Shown here piece by piece: positions 8,461 to 15,619 of a DNA stretch of 38,195 nucleotides. Numbering within the stretch: position 1 is the stretch's first letter; the number at the start of each line of letters is the position of its first letter. The stretch is from Xenorhabdus griffiniae (GTDB taxonomy: Bacteria; Pseudomonadota; Gammaproteobacteria; Enterobacterales; Enterobacteriaceae). Made by a program: the position numbers and the translations under genes. A model generated the notes under the pieces. It ran no database searches. It saw only the letters and a program-made list of their open reading frames with translations, and was not told the DNA's origin. Location of the stretch: NCBI RefSeq assembly GCF_001028135.1, contig NZ_LDNM01000055.1:1-38195 (forward strand), read 5' to 3'.

Positions 8461-10291
8461 TTCTGCTCTCCAAGTCGTTTCCACCAAACTGAGCGGCTAA
8501 TTTTCCGACACTATCCACTGAAAACACATCGGCAGATGAAACATGAATACCAAGTGTTTTACTGACCAGAGAGGCTAATTTGATTAAATGAAGAGAATTT
8601 ATTCCCTGTTCCCAAAACGAAGTTGCGGGATCAAGGTTCTTATAACCCGTGATCTCTTCCCATATTGAGAGAATTTTTGATTCTACGTTGTCATCTTGTT
8701 GCTTGTGCATCCCATCAGCAATAAGCTGAACCATTTGATTTCGATCGCGTTTACCATTTTGATTCATTGGCAAAGCATTAACATGTGTAAACCGTTCTGG
8801 AACCATATAGGATGGCAGCCTTGAATGCATAAATTCTCGAAGATCGGTGCTGGATAGCGAACCTGACTTACTCAGATAACAGGCATGTAACAGAGGCTCA
8901 TTATCCGTCTGCTCTATGGTGACAATGACATCTTCTATTTGAGGATGTGAACGGAGTGTATGTTCCACTCCGGTGATTTCGACCCTGAAACCCCGAATTT
9001 TACACATGTGATTACTGCGTCCCAGTAATGTGATATTGCCAGATTTATCTCTTTTAGCCTGGTCATTAGTGCGGTAATAACGCTCATGATTGCCATTAAG
9101 GGCCAGCCAGACAAAACGGTCATGGGTTAATTCAGGATCTGAATATCCTTCCGCAAGCCCTGCGCCGCTGATGCAAAGTTCCCCTGGTATATCTGGCGCA
9201 CAGATTTCTAAATTATCATCCAGTACGACCATATTGACGAGAGGCAATGGGTAACCAACAGGCACTGGTGAATCAGCATCAGGTCTCTCATCGGGTAACA
9301 CCTGATAAGCAGAAGTAAGCGCTGAATTTTCCGTACATCCCATTCCATTGAATATGCGCCCCTTACCTGCTTTGGCTGCAATTGAAAACAGTCTGGGGTT
9401 AACAAAATCACCTGAAACGACGACACAATCAGGTTTATGTAAAGTATCAGGAGAAACTTCTACAAATAGCCGGAATAGCCCACCGGACAAGAAAAGAATA
9501 GAAATATGCTGATGACTAATGATGTTATCGATTTCGACCAAATCAGGAGCCTCTTTTGGATAAACAACGAGTGTGGCTCCGGTCAGAAGACTTATCCAAA
9601 TTTCATTGGCGCTGGCAGCAAATGACAGCGCTGCAAGTTGTAAATAACGATCCTTGTCTGTATTACCTAACTGGTGGATAGGGATTGCAAGGCGGGTTAA
9701 TCCACAATGACGGATAATCACACTCTTTGGTTTACCTGTAGAGCCTGATGTCAACAAGATCATCACCGGGTCTGTCGCCACTAACGTTTCGGTTAGGGTT
9801 TCAAATTTTGTGGGTATGTCATCTAACTCGCGGGTTTGTGAAAAAAGGGTTTTTACAGAGATAATTGGATAATTTACTTGTGAATTAATTAATTGTGAAC
9901 TGTTTGTTTTAAATTCGGCGCTTTCAGCGTTATCAGCATCTGAAATCAGTAAATTGATGTCAGCAGCCTCGATGCAATCTGTTATGTACTGTTCTGGGCT
10001 GTTATTGTTAAAAGCATTGCTTAACGGAACAATAATAGCACCCAGACGAATTACCCCTATCAACACCAGATATAATTCCAGGCTGCGAGTTATCTTAATG
10101 GCTACTTTATCTCCCTTTTTTATCTTCATTTTTTGTAAAACAAGTGCTATCTGGGTTGATTGCTCCCAAAGTTCACGATATGACAATGTTTCTGAGTTAA
10201 ATATTAACGCAGTTTTATTTGGATATTTATTGACTATTTCACTCAGAACATTTGGTATAGTACGCAACTGTTCAGTCTGTTTTTTGATCAT
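8450..10291 (-). CDS. npsA: Aryl-acid-activating NRPS, adenylation plus carrier domain (NpsA type)
   Basis: The 613 residues comprise an adenylation domain (about 1-520: LLTSGSTGKPKS, RTNDQAKRDKSGN, GRSNHMCKIRGFRVE, NQNGKRDRN) and a carrier domain (about 535-605) with phosphopantetheine Ser566 in GINSLHL. The position equivalent to Asp235, which holds the alpha-amine of amino acids, is Ala (SFAASANEIW), and the usual YGPTE core is MGCTE. Both fit an aryl acid such as 3-hydroxyanthranilate. There is no condensation domain, so this is the loading module. In the Klebsiella tilivalline cluster, as I recall, the carrier is a separate protein (ThdA); here it is fused. The gene heads the leftward operon, and its stop overlaps the npsB start. 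Confidence 0.88.
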   Translation of the reverse strand: MIKKQTEQLRTIPNVLSEIVNKYPNKTALIFNSETLSYRELWEQSTQIALVLQKMKIKKGDKVAIKITRSLELYLVLIGVIRLGAIIVPLSNAFNNNSPEQYITDCIEAADINLLISDADNAESAEFKTNSSQLINSQVNYPIISVKTLFSQTRELDDIPTKFETLTETLVATDPVMILLTSGSTGKPKSVIIRHCGLTRLAIPIHQLGNTDKDRYLQLAALSFAASANEIWISLLTGATLVVYPKEAPDLVEIDNIISHQHISILFLSGGLFRLFVEVSPDTLHKPDCVVVSGDFVNPRLFSIAAKAGKGRIFNGMGCTENSALTSAYQVLPDERPDADSPVPVGYPLPLVNMVVLDDNLEICAPDIPGELCISGAGLAEGYSDPELTHDRFVWLALNGNHERYYRTNDQAKRDKSGNITLLGRSNHMCKIRGFRVEITGVEHTLRSHPQIEDVIVTIEQTDNEPLLHACYLSKSGSLSSTDLREFMHSRLPSYMVPERFTHVNALPMNQNGKRDRNQMVQLIADGMHKQQDDNVESKILSIWEEITGYKNLDPATSFWEQGINSLHLIKLASLVSKTLGIHVSSADVFSVDSVGKLAAQFGGNDLESRNGQ

Positions 10292-10464
10292 GCAGAAGGC
10301 CTCATCATATTTAATATAATTTAAAGTAATGACGATATATTAAATAACTGTTTTAAGATATTTTGGAAAAATGATCTTGATCAATGTACGTTCATTTTTA
10401 ATTTATTTCTGTTGCCTAATATGCTGATGAAACAAAGTCTACAATGGAATCCTAAAATCAGTCA

Positions 10465-10488
10465 AATGATTTCCATAATGAAACCATA
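10465..10488. promoter_or_regulatory. Island operator, copy in the npsA/aroX region
   Basis: AATGATTTC-CATAAT-GAAACCATA. The left arm is identical to the copy at 19177, the spacer is the same length (6), and the right arm differs at two of nine positions. It lies 174 bp upstream of npsA. It is interpreted as a MarR-type operator shared with mfsX-uvrX; binding has not been shown. Confidence 0.55.
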
Positions 10489-10738
10489 TCATCATTATTT
10501 TATTGTGGGTTATTATTTAAATCATTTAAAAACATAATCTTACGCTTATTATTGTCAATAACTTTACTTGAGTAGTTGACAAAGTGCAGGTGAGTTATGG
10601 ATGATTAACGTCACACGTTCGATTTATCTATTGATATAAAATCGTATCTATTGTGATGTCAGAGTTTATCGTTTTTATTTAAACACAAGCTAAGGTTGTA
10701 CTTATTTTACTCTTGCTTTCTTTAAAGAAAACGCTAGA

Positions 10739-10780
10739 ACGCTGCTTTTATTATTAATAACGCTGCTTTTATTATTAATA
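10739..10780. repeat. Perfect 21-bp tandem duplication upstream of aroX
   Basis: The 21-bp unit at 10739-10759 is repeated without mismatch at 10760-10780. Each unit begins ACGCTGC and ends in TTATTATTAATA. The duplication ends 54 bp before the aroX start, so it alters promoter or 5'-leader spacing. Replication slippage is the simplest origin. Confidence 0.9.
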
Positions 10781-10834
10781 GATAATATGCTTTCGATTGT
10801 GAATTATTAATTTACCCTTCATTAGAAGTGGAGT

Positions 10835-12013
10835 ATGAGTCAGATGGATACATTAGAAACTCTCAGTTCTCCGTGGCAACAACCGACCTGGAACAATCCG
10901 GAAACATTGTCCACCATAAAAAAAGAGTTATTGGGATTACCGCCATTAATTAATCATAAAAAATTGATACATTTTTATAAACAATTGGAAAAGGTTTGGT
11001 TACACAAAGCGGTAATAATTCAAATTGGTGATTGTGCTGAACGGATTATCGAATGTGATCAACAATCGGTTATTCCGAAAGTTGATTTTTTACATGACTT
11101 ATCAGACATTTTTTCTACTTTGCTGAATAAGCCTGTGATCACAGTTGGCCGCATAGCGGGCCAATATGCAAAACCGCGTTCGAATGCAATTGAAAAATAC
11201 CGGGATACGACGTTACCTGTATGGCGTGGTGACTGTGTAAATAGCCCGGAACCTGTTTCGGATGCCAGAATAAATGACTCTAAACGGATGTTAATCAGTT
11301 ATCACGCAGCGTCACAAACCCTGTCTACGATTGATAATTACATCCGAAGTAGGCCAGATATGAATTTACAGGTCTGGACAAGCCATGAGGCCCTGTTGTT
11401 GGACTACGAATATTCTCAGTTGAGAACCACACCGGACGGGCGGCGATACCTTGGCAGCACCCATTGGCCCTGGATTGGTATTCGTACCCTTGATTTAAAG
11501 AGTCCTCACGTTGAGATGTTATCAAATATAGATAACCCGGTAGCATGTAAAATCAGCGATAAAGTCTCCCCTGATTTAATCACGGGATTATGCAAAAAAC
11601 TCAACCCTCAAAAAATCCCCGGGCGACTGACATTTATCACCCGTTTTGGCCATAAACATATTCATAAACTCACTCCTCTCATTGATGCTGTACTGGAGAC
11701 CGGTATCCCCGTGCTTTGGATGTGTGACCCCATGCATGGAAATACAACAAAAACAGCGAATGGAAATAAACAACGAATTTTTGAAGAGATGGTGGATGAA
11801 GTTACTCATTTTCAAATCCAGTTAGCCGAACGCCATGCTTGTTGTGCTGGCATTCATTTAGAAACGACGGCGGAAGATATCGCTGAGTGTTTTGGTTGCG
11901 GCTTCCATCCTAAAGAATCTGAATTATCAAACATTGTATGTGATCCACGATTGAACAAAAAACAGGCAATTGAACTTATTCAACAATGGGCAATTAATCA
12001 GGAGGCATTATGA
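10835..12013 (+). CDS. aroX: Class II (PhzC-like) DAHP synthase
   Basis: This enzyme condenses phosphoenolpyruvate and erythrose 4-phosphate, the first step towards chorismate. The 392 residues match the short class II enzymes of secondary metabolism (PhzC type). Family motifs include GRIAGQYAKPRS near 108-119, QIGDCAER near 63-70, and the late WMCDPMHGNT with GCCAGIH-type segments. Duplicated DAHP synthases in antibiotic clusters usually avoid normal aromatic feedback, which is inferred here. ATG 10835 has GTGGAG only one base upstream, whereas ATG 10844 (MDTLETL) has it at about 10 bases, so the true start may be 10844. The stop overlaps the start of the next gene by four bases (ATGA). Confidence 0.9.
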   Translation: MSQMDTLETLSSPWQQPTWNNPETLSTIKKELLGLPPLINHKKLIHFYKQLEKVWLHKAVIIQIGDCAERIIECDQQSVIPKVDFLHDLSDIFSTLLNKPVITVGRIAGQYAKPRSNAIEKYRDTTLPVWRGDCVNSPEPVSDARINDSKRMLISYHAASQTLSTIDNYIRSRPDMNLQVWTSHEALLLDYEYSQLRTTPDGRRYLGSTHWPWIGIRTLDLKSPHVEMLSNIDNPVACKISDKVSPDLITGLCKKLNPQKIPGRLTFITRFGHKHIHKLTPLIDAVLETGIPVLWMCDPMHGNTTKTANGNKQRIFEEMVDEVTHFQIQLAERHACCAGIHLETTAEDIAECFGCGFHPKESELSNIVCDPRLNKKQAIELIQQWAINQEAL

Positions 12014-12795
12014 CTTTTGACAAAAAATATGTTGCAGTAATTACCGGCGCATGTGGTGGCATCGGTGAAGCCATCGCCAGACGATTGGCAATAAAAGGAA
12101 TAACCTTAGCACTTATTGATAAACAGGCAGAGGCGTTACAACCTCTGGTGGACAAACTTCGCTATGAATATCCTCAATCTATTATCGGTTTTCCTGTGGA
12201 CGTGACCGAACCTCAACAAGTTGACAGCGCATTTCTGGCCATTAGAAATCAACTCGGACCCATCGGCTATTTGGTGAATGGCGCGGGTGTATTACACCAT
12301 GCTTCTGTTGAAAACACAGATATTGATGGATGGAACCGTAGCTTTGCTGTTAATGCGACGGGGGTATTCAACGTCAGCAAAGCCGCAGTCGGTTATATGA
12401 AGGAGCAGAAAAAAGGCAGCATCGTGACTGTTGCTTCAAATGCCGCACGAGTACCCCGGGCAATGATGGCCGCATATTGTGCCTCAAAAGCGGCTGCCCA
12501 AGCCTTTACATATGCACTTGGGTTAGAAGTGGCTCCATTTGGGATCCGGTGCAATGTTGTTGCTCCTGGTTCAACAGATACCCCCATGCTACGCAGTATG
12601 TGGGGAAATGAGGCTGATAAAAACCGCACATTGTACGGTAATCCAGAGCAATTTCGCATTGGTATCCCATTACACAAGATTGCTGCTCCAGACGAAATTG
12701 CCGCCGCGATTTGTTTCTATCTAAGTGAAGAATCCAGCCAAACGACATTGTCGACTTTGCTGGTCGATGGCGGTGCCGCATTAGGTAGCTGTTAA
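12010..12795 (+). CDS. dhbX: Short-chain dehydrogenase, 2,3-dihydro-2,3-dihydroxybenzoate dehydrogenase type
   Basis: A 261-residue SDR with the NAD-binding motif TGACGGIG near residue 12, NGAGV, and the catalytic YCASK (Tyr-x3-Lys). It most resembles EntA/DhbA-type enzymes. In this context the likely reaction is oxidation of trans-2,3-dihydro-3-hydroxyanthranilate to 3-hydroxyanthranilate. It starts inside the last codons of aroX (ATGA overlap) with a strong AGGAGG site, so the two genes are translationally coupled. The substrate is inferred from the flanking PhzD- and PhzE-like genes; a dihydroxybenzoate role is unlikely because the island's ADIC synthase supplies an amino group. Confidence 0.87.
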   Translation: MTFDKKYVAVITGACGGIGEAIARRLAIKGITLALIDKQAEALQPLVDKLRYEYPQSIIGFPVDVTEPQQVDSAFLAIRNQLGPIGYLVNGAGVLHHASVENTDIDGWNRSFAVNATGVFNVSKAAVGYMKEQKKGSIVTVASNAARVPRAMMAAYCASKAAAQAFTYALGLEVAPFGIRCNVVAPGSTDTPMLRSMWGNEADKNRTLYGNPEQFRIGIPLHKIAAPDEIAAAICFYLSEESSQTTLSTLLVDGGAALGSC

Positions 12796-12819
12796 TGCAT
12801 AGCAAGCAAGAGATATAAC

Positions 12820-13452
12820 ATGGAAAAGATATTATCGTACCCATTGCCAGGCTATGTTGATTTACCCAAATCTACAGCAAATTGGCTCCCGGATCGTCAT
12901 CGCACAGCTTTGTTGATCCATGACATGCAAAAATACTTTGTAAATTTTTTTGAAGCCGGAACAAGCCCGATAAAGGGTGTAATGAGCAACATCTGCATGC
13001 TATTGAGTGTGGCCAGAAATTTTAATATTCCTGTGTTCTATACTGCCCAGCCCGGCAGTATGACCTCAGAACAACGTGGATTATTAAAAAATATATGGGG
13101 TGAAGGCATGCAAGCAACCGATGAACATCGGGACATTATTCCACTCCTGACACCCACTAAAGATGAAACCGTACTGACTAAGTGGCGTTACAGTGCATTT
13201 TTTAAATCTAATCTGCAACACCATTTAAGGGATTTGAAGCGCAATCAACTGATCATTTGTGGGGTCTATGCCCATATAGGATGTCTGACTACGGCTATTG
13301 ATGCTTATTCACATGATATCGAAACCTTCTTTGTATCAGATGCTGTGGCTGATTTTTCAGCGGAAAAACACCATCTGGCGTTGAAGATGGCAGCGGAAAT
13401 ATGTGCCGTAGTGGCATCGACGGAACAAGTCATTGCAAATCTAAGAAAATAA
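12820..13452 (+). CDS. icmX: PhzD-like isochorismatase (ADIC hydrolase)
   Basis: A 210-residue isochorismatase-fold hydrolase very close in pattern to PhzD: LLIHDMQKYF with the catalytic Asp35, KWRYSAFF holding the catalytic Lys, and GVYAHIGC-TTAIDAY. PhzD removes pyruvate from 2-amino-2-deoxyisochorismate to give trans-2,3-dihydro-3-hydroxyanthranilate. It carries no C-terminal carrier domain, unlike EntB, which fits a free amino-aryl acid product. It follows dhbX by 24 bases and precedes the ADIC synthase, so the three consecutive pathway enzymes are in one operon. Confidence 0.92.
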   Translation: MEKILSYPLPGYVDLPKSTANWLPDRHRTALLIHDMQKYFVNFFEAGTSPIKGVMSNICMLLSVARNFNIPVFYTAQPGSMTSEQRGLLKNIWGEGMQATDEHRDIIPLLTPTKDETVLTKWRYSAFFKSNLQHHLRDLKRNQLIICGVYAHIGCLTTAIDAYSHDIETFFVSDAVADFSAEKHHLALKMAAEICAVVASTEQVIANLRK

Positions 13453-13454
13453 CA

Positions 13455-13480
13455 TGTCAGGGAGACTAAAAAGCCTGACA
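13455..13480 (+). other. Small intra-operon hairpin between icmX and adsX
   Basis: TGTCAGG (13455-13461) pairs with CCTGACA (13474-13480) across a 12-nt loop, directly after the icmX stop and 20 bases before the adsX start. No T-run follows. It could protect or process the transcript; this is only a structural observation. Confidence 0.4.
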
Positions 13481-13499
13481 AGACAAATTCTAAGGAGAA

Positions 13500-15512
13500 A
13501 TGATGTTGTTGAAAGAATTACCACAGGGAGAGCGGCAATCAGAGGATGCGAAAAATCTCTTTAGCCACTTAGTGACGGCGGATAAACCTTTTGCATGTAT
13601 TTATCGCCCATTATCCGATGCTAAGGACTCATTTTTATTACTTGAGGGGAAAATAGAATACAGCCATTCACTCTCAGCTCTAGAGCCAATTTCGTTGGAG
13701 CCTACGCTTTCATTGAAATCAGACCGTTTAGGCGTAGCAGATATAACATCGCCTGAAAAGCTGAATGTTTCTCAATTAATTATCATTCCATTCAATCAGA
13801 TTGCCGAAAAAGGGTTTGCATGCCATAACGACAACGAACCTGTCATTATCATGAATATTGAAACACAAGCCCGTTACCAAATAGATAACTGGGGATTTAT
13901 TGAGAGTGGTAAGCCAATAAAAGCCGCTAATATACATTTCGATATCACAGACAAGGCTTATAGCCAGATGGTGGAACAGGTGATCAACGATGAGATTAGT
14001 GCCGGAGAAGGCAGTAATTTCGTTATATCGAGAAGTTTGGAAGGTGATATTGAAGACTTTGCATTGGAAGATGTACTCGCGCTATTTAATCAATTACTGA
14101 TAAACGAATGTGGTTCTTATTGGACATGGGTTGTTTATACCGGTGACCGCTATTTTGTTGGTAGCAGCCCGGAGCAACATATTTTGGTGGATGGCAAAGA
14201 GGTTGCCATGAACCCAATAAGTGGCACGTTAAAATATCCAGAAAAAGGGGTAGAGCAGGCTTTATACCACTTCGTTAACGACAAAAAGGAACAGAATGAA
14301 CTCTTCATGGTCGTTGATGAAGAACTGAAAATGATGAGCCGCATATGTGACAGTGATATTACGGTGAGCGGTCCTCAGTTAAAGATGATGTCCCGGGTTG
14401 CACATACGGAATATTTTATCCGTGGCTCAACATCACAGACAATTCAAACTATCCTGAAAGAGTCTTTGTTCGCCCCAACGGTTACCGGAAGCCCTGTGCA
14501 AAATGCGTCTCAGGTTATTAAACGCAGGGAAAATCGTGGTCGTGGTTATTACAGTGGTGTTGTCGGCATGATTGGTGTTAAGAATAATCAACGCTATCTG
14601 GATTCCGCTATATTAATCCGGGCGGCAGATATTACAAAAAAGGGGCATTTCCGATTGACATCAGGGGCCACAATTGTTCGTGATTCAGCGCCGGAAAATG
14701 AAGCTGAAGAAACCAAAGCAAAATTGAGTGGTTTAATGCGTTCTTTTTTTGACGAGAAGAAAAATATTAATTCAACCAATAATACCCCATTATCTGAACA
14801 TGTGTTGAGTAATATCACGGCAATATTGCAGCAGCGTAATCATAAAGTTTCTTCTTTCTGGTTAGGCGATGCTAAAAAAATAGTATTGGCGCCCAATTTT
14901 CTTCCCTCCATTACGCTTATTGATATGGAGGACTCATTTACTGAAATGATTGCCTATCAGTTACGTTATATCGGGCATGATGTAACGATCGTTTCATGGT
15001 CTGAGACGGGTGCGCATTTGCCGCAATTAATGAGTTCAGGTAAAACAGATATTCTGTTTATTGGCCCGGGACCAGGAGACCCGAATGCTGTCAGCCATGA
15101 CAAGATGGCAACCGCACGGGCACTGATTGCAAATCGTCTAAAACAGAATTTACCACTAATTGGAACCTGCCTGGGGCATCAACTTATTTGTGCTGAATTT
15201 GGCTTGCCCATCAGACGGCTTCCAAAAACACGGCAAGGAACGCAATATAAAATAGCCATTGAGAATATAATCTGTCATATCGGGTTTTATAATAGTTTTG
15301 CCGCGATGCACAAATTACCGCATTGGTTTACGCCAAAATACAATCGATTGGTTTATCTTGAACGATTAGGTAAGCGTGAAATTATTGCATTGAAATCTAA
15401 TAATGTGGCATCAATACAGTTTCATAACGAATCTTTTTTAACTACCGATGCATTTTCTATTTATAATTGGATGATTAATAATGCTATAGGTGATGCAGAT
15501 AAAGTGTTATAA
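13500..15512 (+). CDS. adsX: PhzE-like 2-amino-2-deoxyisochorismate (ADIC) synthase
   Basis: A fused 670-residue enzyme that aminates chorismate with glutamine-derived ammonia. The N-terminal chorismate-binding half (about 1-420) includes NPISGTLKYPEKG and GRGYYSGVVG. The C-terminal class I glutamine amidotransferase (about 470-665) has LIDMEDSFTEMI, FIGPGPGDPN, nucleophile Cys557 in GTCLGHQ, and His642/Glu644 in QFHNES, so the triad is complete. Size and fusion match PhzE rather than TrpE or PabB. The start at 13500 has AAGGAG five bases upstream. Together with IcmX and DhbX it gives the route to 3-hydroxyanthranilate; PhzF, PhzG and PhzM are missing, which argues against phenazine production. 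It ends convergent with uvrX. Confidence 0.92.
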   Translation: MMLLKELPQGERQSEDAKNLFSHLVTADKPFACIYRPLSDAKDSFLLLEGKIEYSHSLSALEPISLEPTLSLKSDRLGVADITSPEKLNVSQLIIIPFNQIAEKGFACHNDNEPVIIMNIETQARYQIDNWGFIESGKPIKAANIHFDITDKAYSQMVEQVINDEISAGEGSNFVISRSLEGDIEDFALEDVLALFNQLLINECGSYWTWVVYTGDRYFVGSSPEQHILVDGKEVAMNPISGTLKYPEKGVEQALYHFVNDKKEQNELFMVVDEELKMMSRICDSDITVSGPQLKMMSRVAHTEYFIRGSTSQTIQTILKESLFAPTVTGSPVQNASQVIKRRENRGRGYYSGVVGMIGVKNNQRYLDSAILIRAADITKKGHFRLTSGATIVRDSAPENEAEETKAKLSGLMRSFFDEKKNINSTNNTPLSEHVLSNITAILQQRNHKVSSFWLGDAKKIVLAPNFLPSITLIDMEDSFTEMIAYQLRYIGHDVTIVSWSETGAHLPQLMSSGKTDILFIGPGPGDPNAVSHDKMATARALIANRLKQNLPLIGTCLGHQLICAEFGLPIRRLPKTRQGTQYKIAIENIICHIGFYNSFAAMHKLPHWFTPKYNRLVYLERLGKREIIALKSNNVASIQFHNESFLTTDAFSIYNWMINNAIGDADKVL

Positions 15513-15536
15513 AATAACATATCGTAAGGCTTTGTT

Positions 15537-15580
15537 GGGACAATCTATGTAATATGCTAAAAAATACACTTGGTTGTCCC
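15537..15580. terminator. Inverted repeat between the convergent adsX and uvrX genes
   Basis: GGGACAA (15537-15543) and TTGTCCC (15574-15580) can pair across a 30-nt loop in the 107-bp gap between converging genes. The long loop and lack of an adjacent T-run make this a weak terminator candidate. Confidence 0.3.
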
Positions 15581-15619
15581 GCTTAATGAATGGAGTACTT
15601 TATTTTTTACCGGTTTTAT

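Larger units (their letters stand above)
10292..10834. promoter_or_regulatory. Long AT-rich divergent promoter region between npsA and aroX
   Basis: This 543-bp region has no convincing coding sequence and separates the two biosynthetic operons. It contains a copy of the island dyad (10465-10488), two TATCTATTG direct repeats exactly 20 bp apart (10625-10633 and 10645-10653), and a perfect 21-bp tandem duplication (10739-10780). It must carry the promoters of both operons, but I could not assign -35/-10 pairs with confidence in such AT-rich sequence. Confidence 0.7.

Noticed and set aside
8461-8487. TTG start of npsB adding nine residues
   Set aside because: No ribosome binding site precedes it, while ATG 8460 has GGAG at seven bases and overlaps the npsA stop in the usual way.
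12393-12844. Extra reading frames of 60-112 codons inside dhbX and elsewhere on the opposite strand
   Set aside because: They overlap well-supported genes in other frames, lack ribosome binding sites and show no recognisable domains.
8450-13452. Catecholate siderophore (enterobactin-like) cluster based on the EntA/EntB-like genes
   Set aside because: The isochorismatase lacks a carrier domain, the synthase is an aminating PhzE type, the NRPS ends in a reductase and not a thioesterase, and there are no iron-uptake genes or Fur box.
10835-15512. Phenazine biosynthesis operon
   Set aside because: PhzC-, PhzD- and PhzE-like enzymes are present, but PhzF, PhzG and a full PhzA/B pair are not; the SDR and the NRPS genes point to 3-hydroxyanthranilate and a PBD instead.
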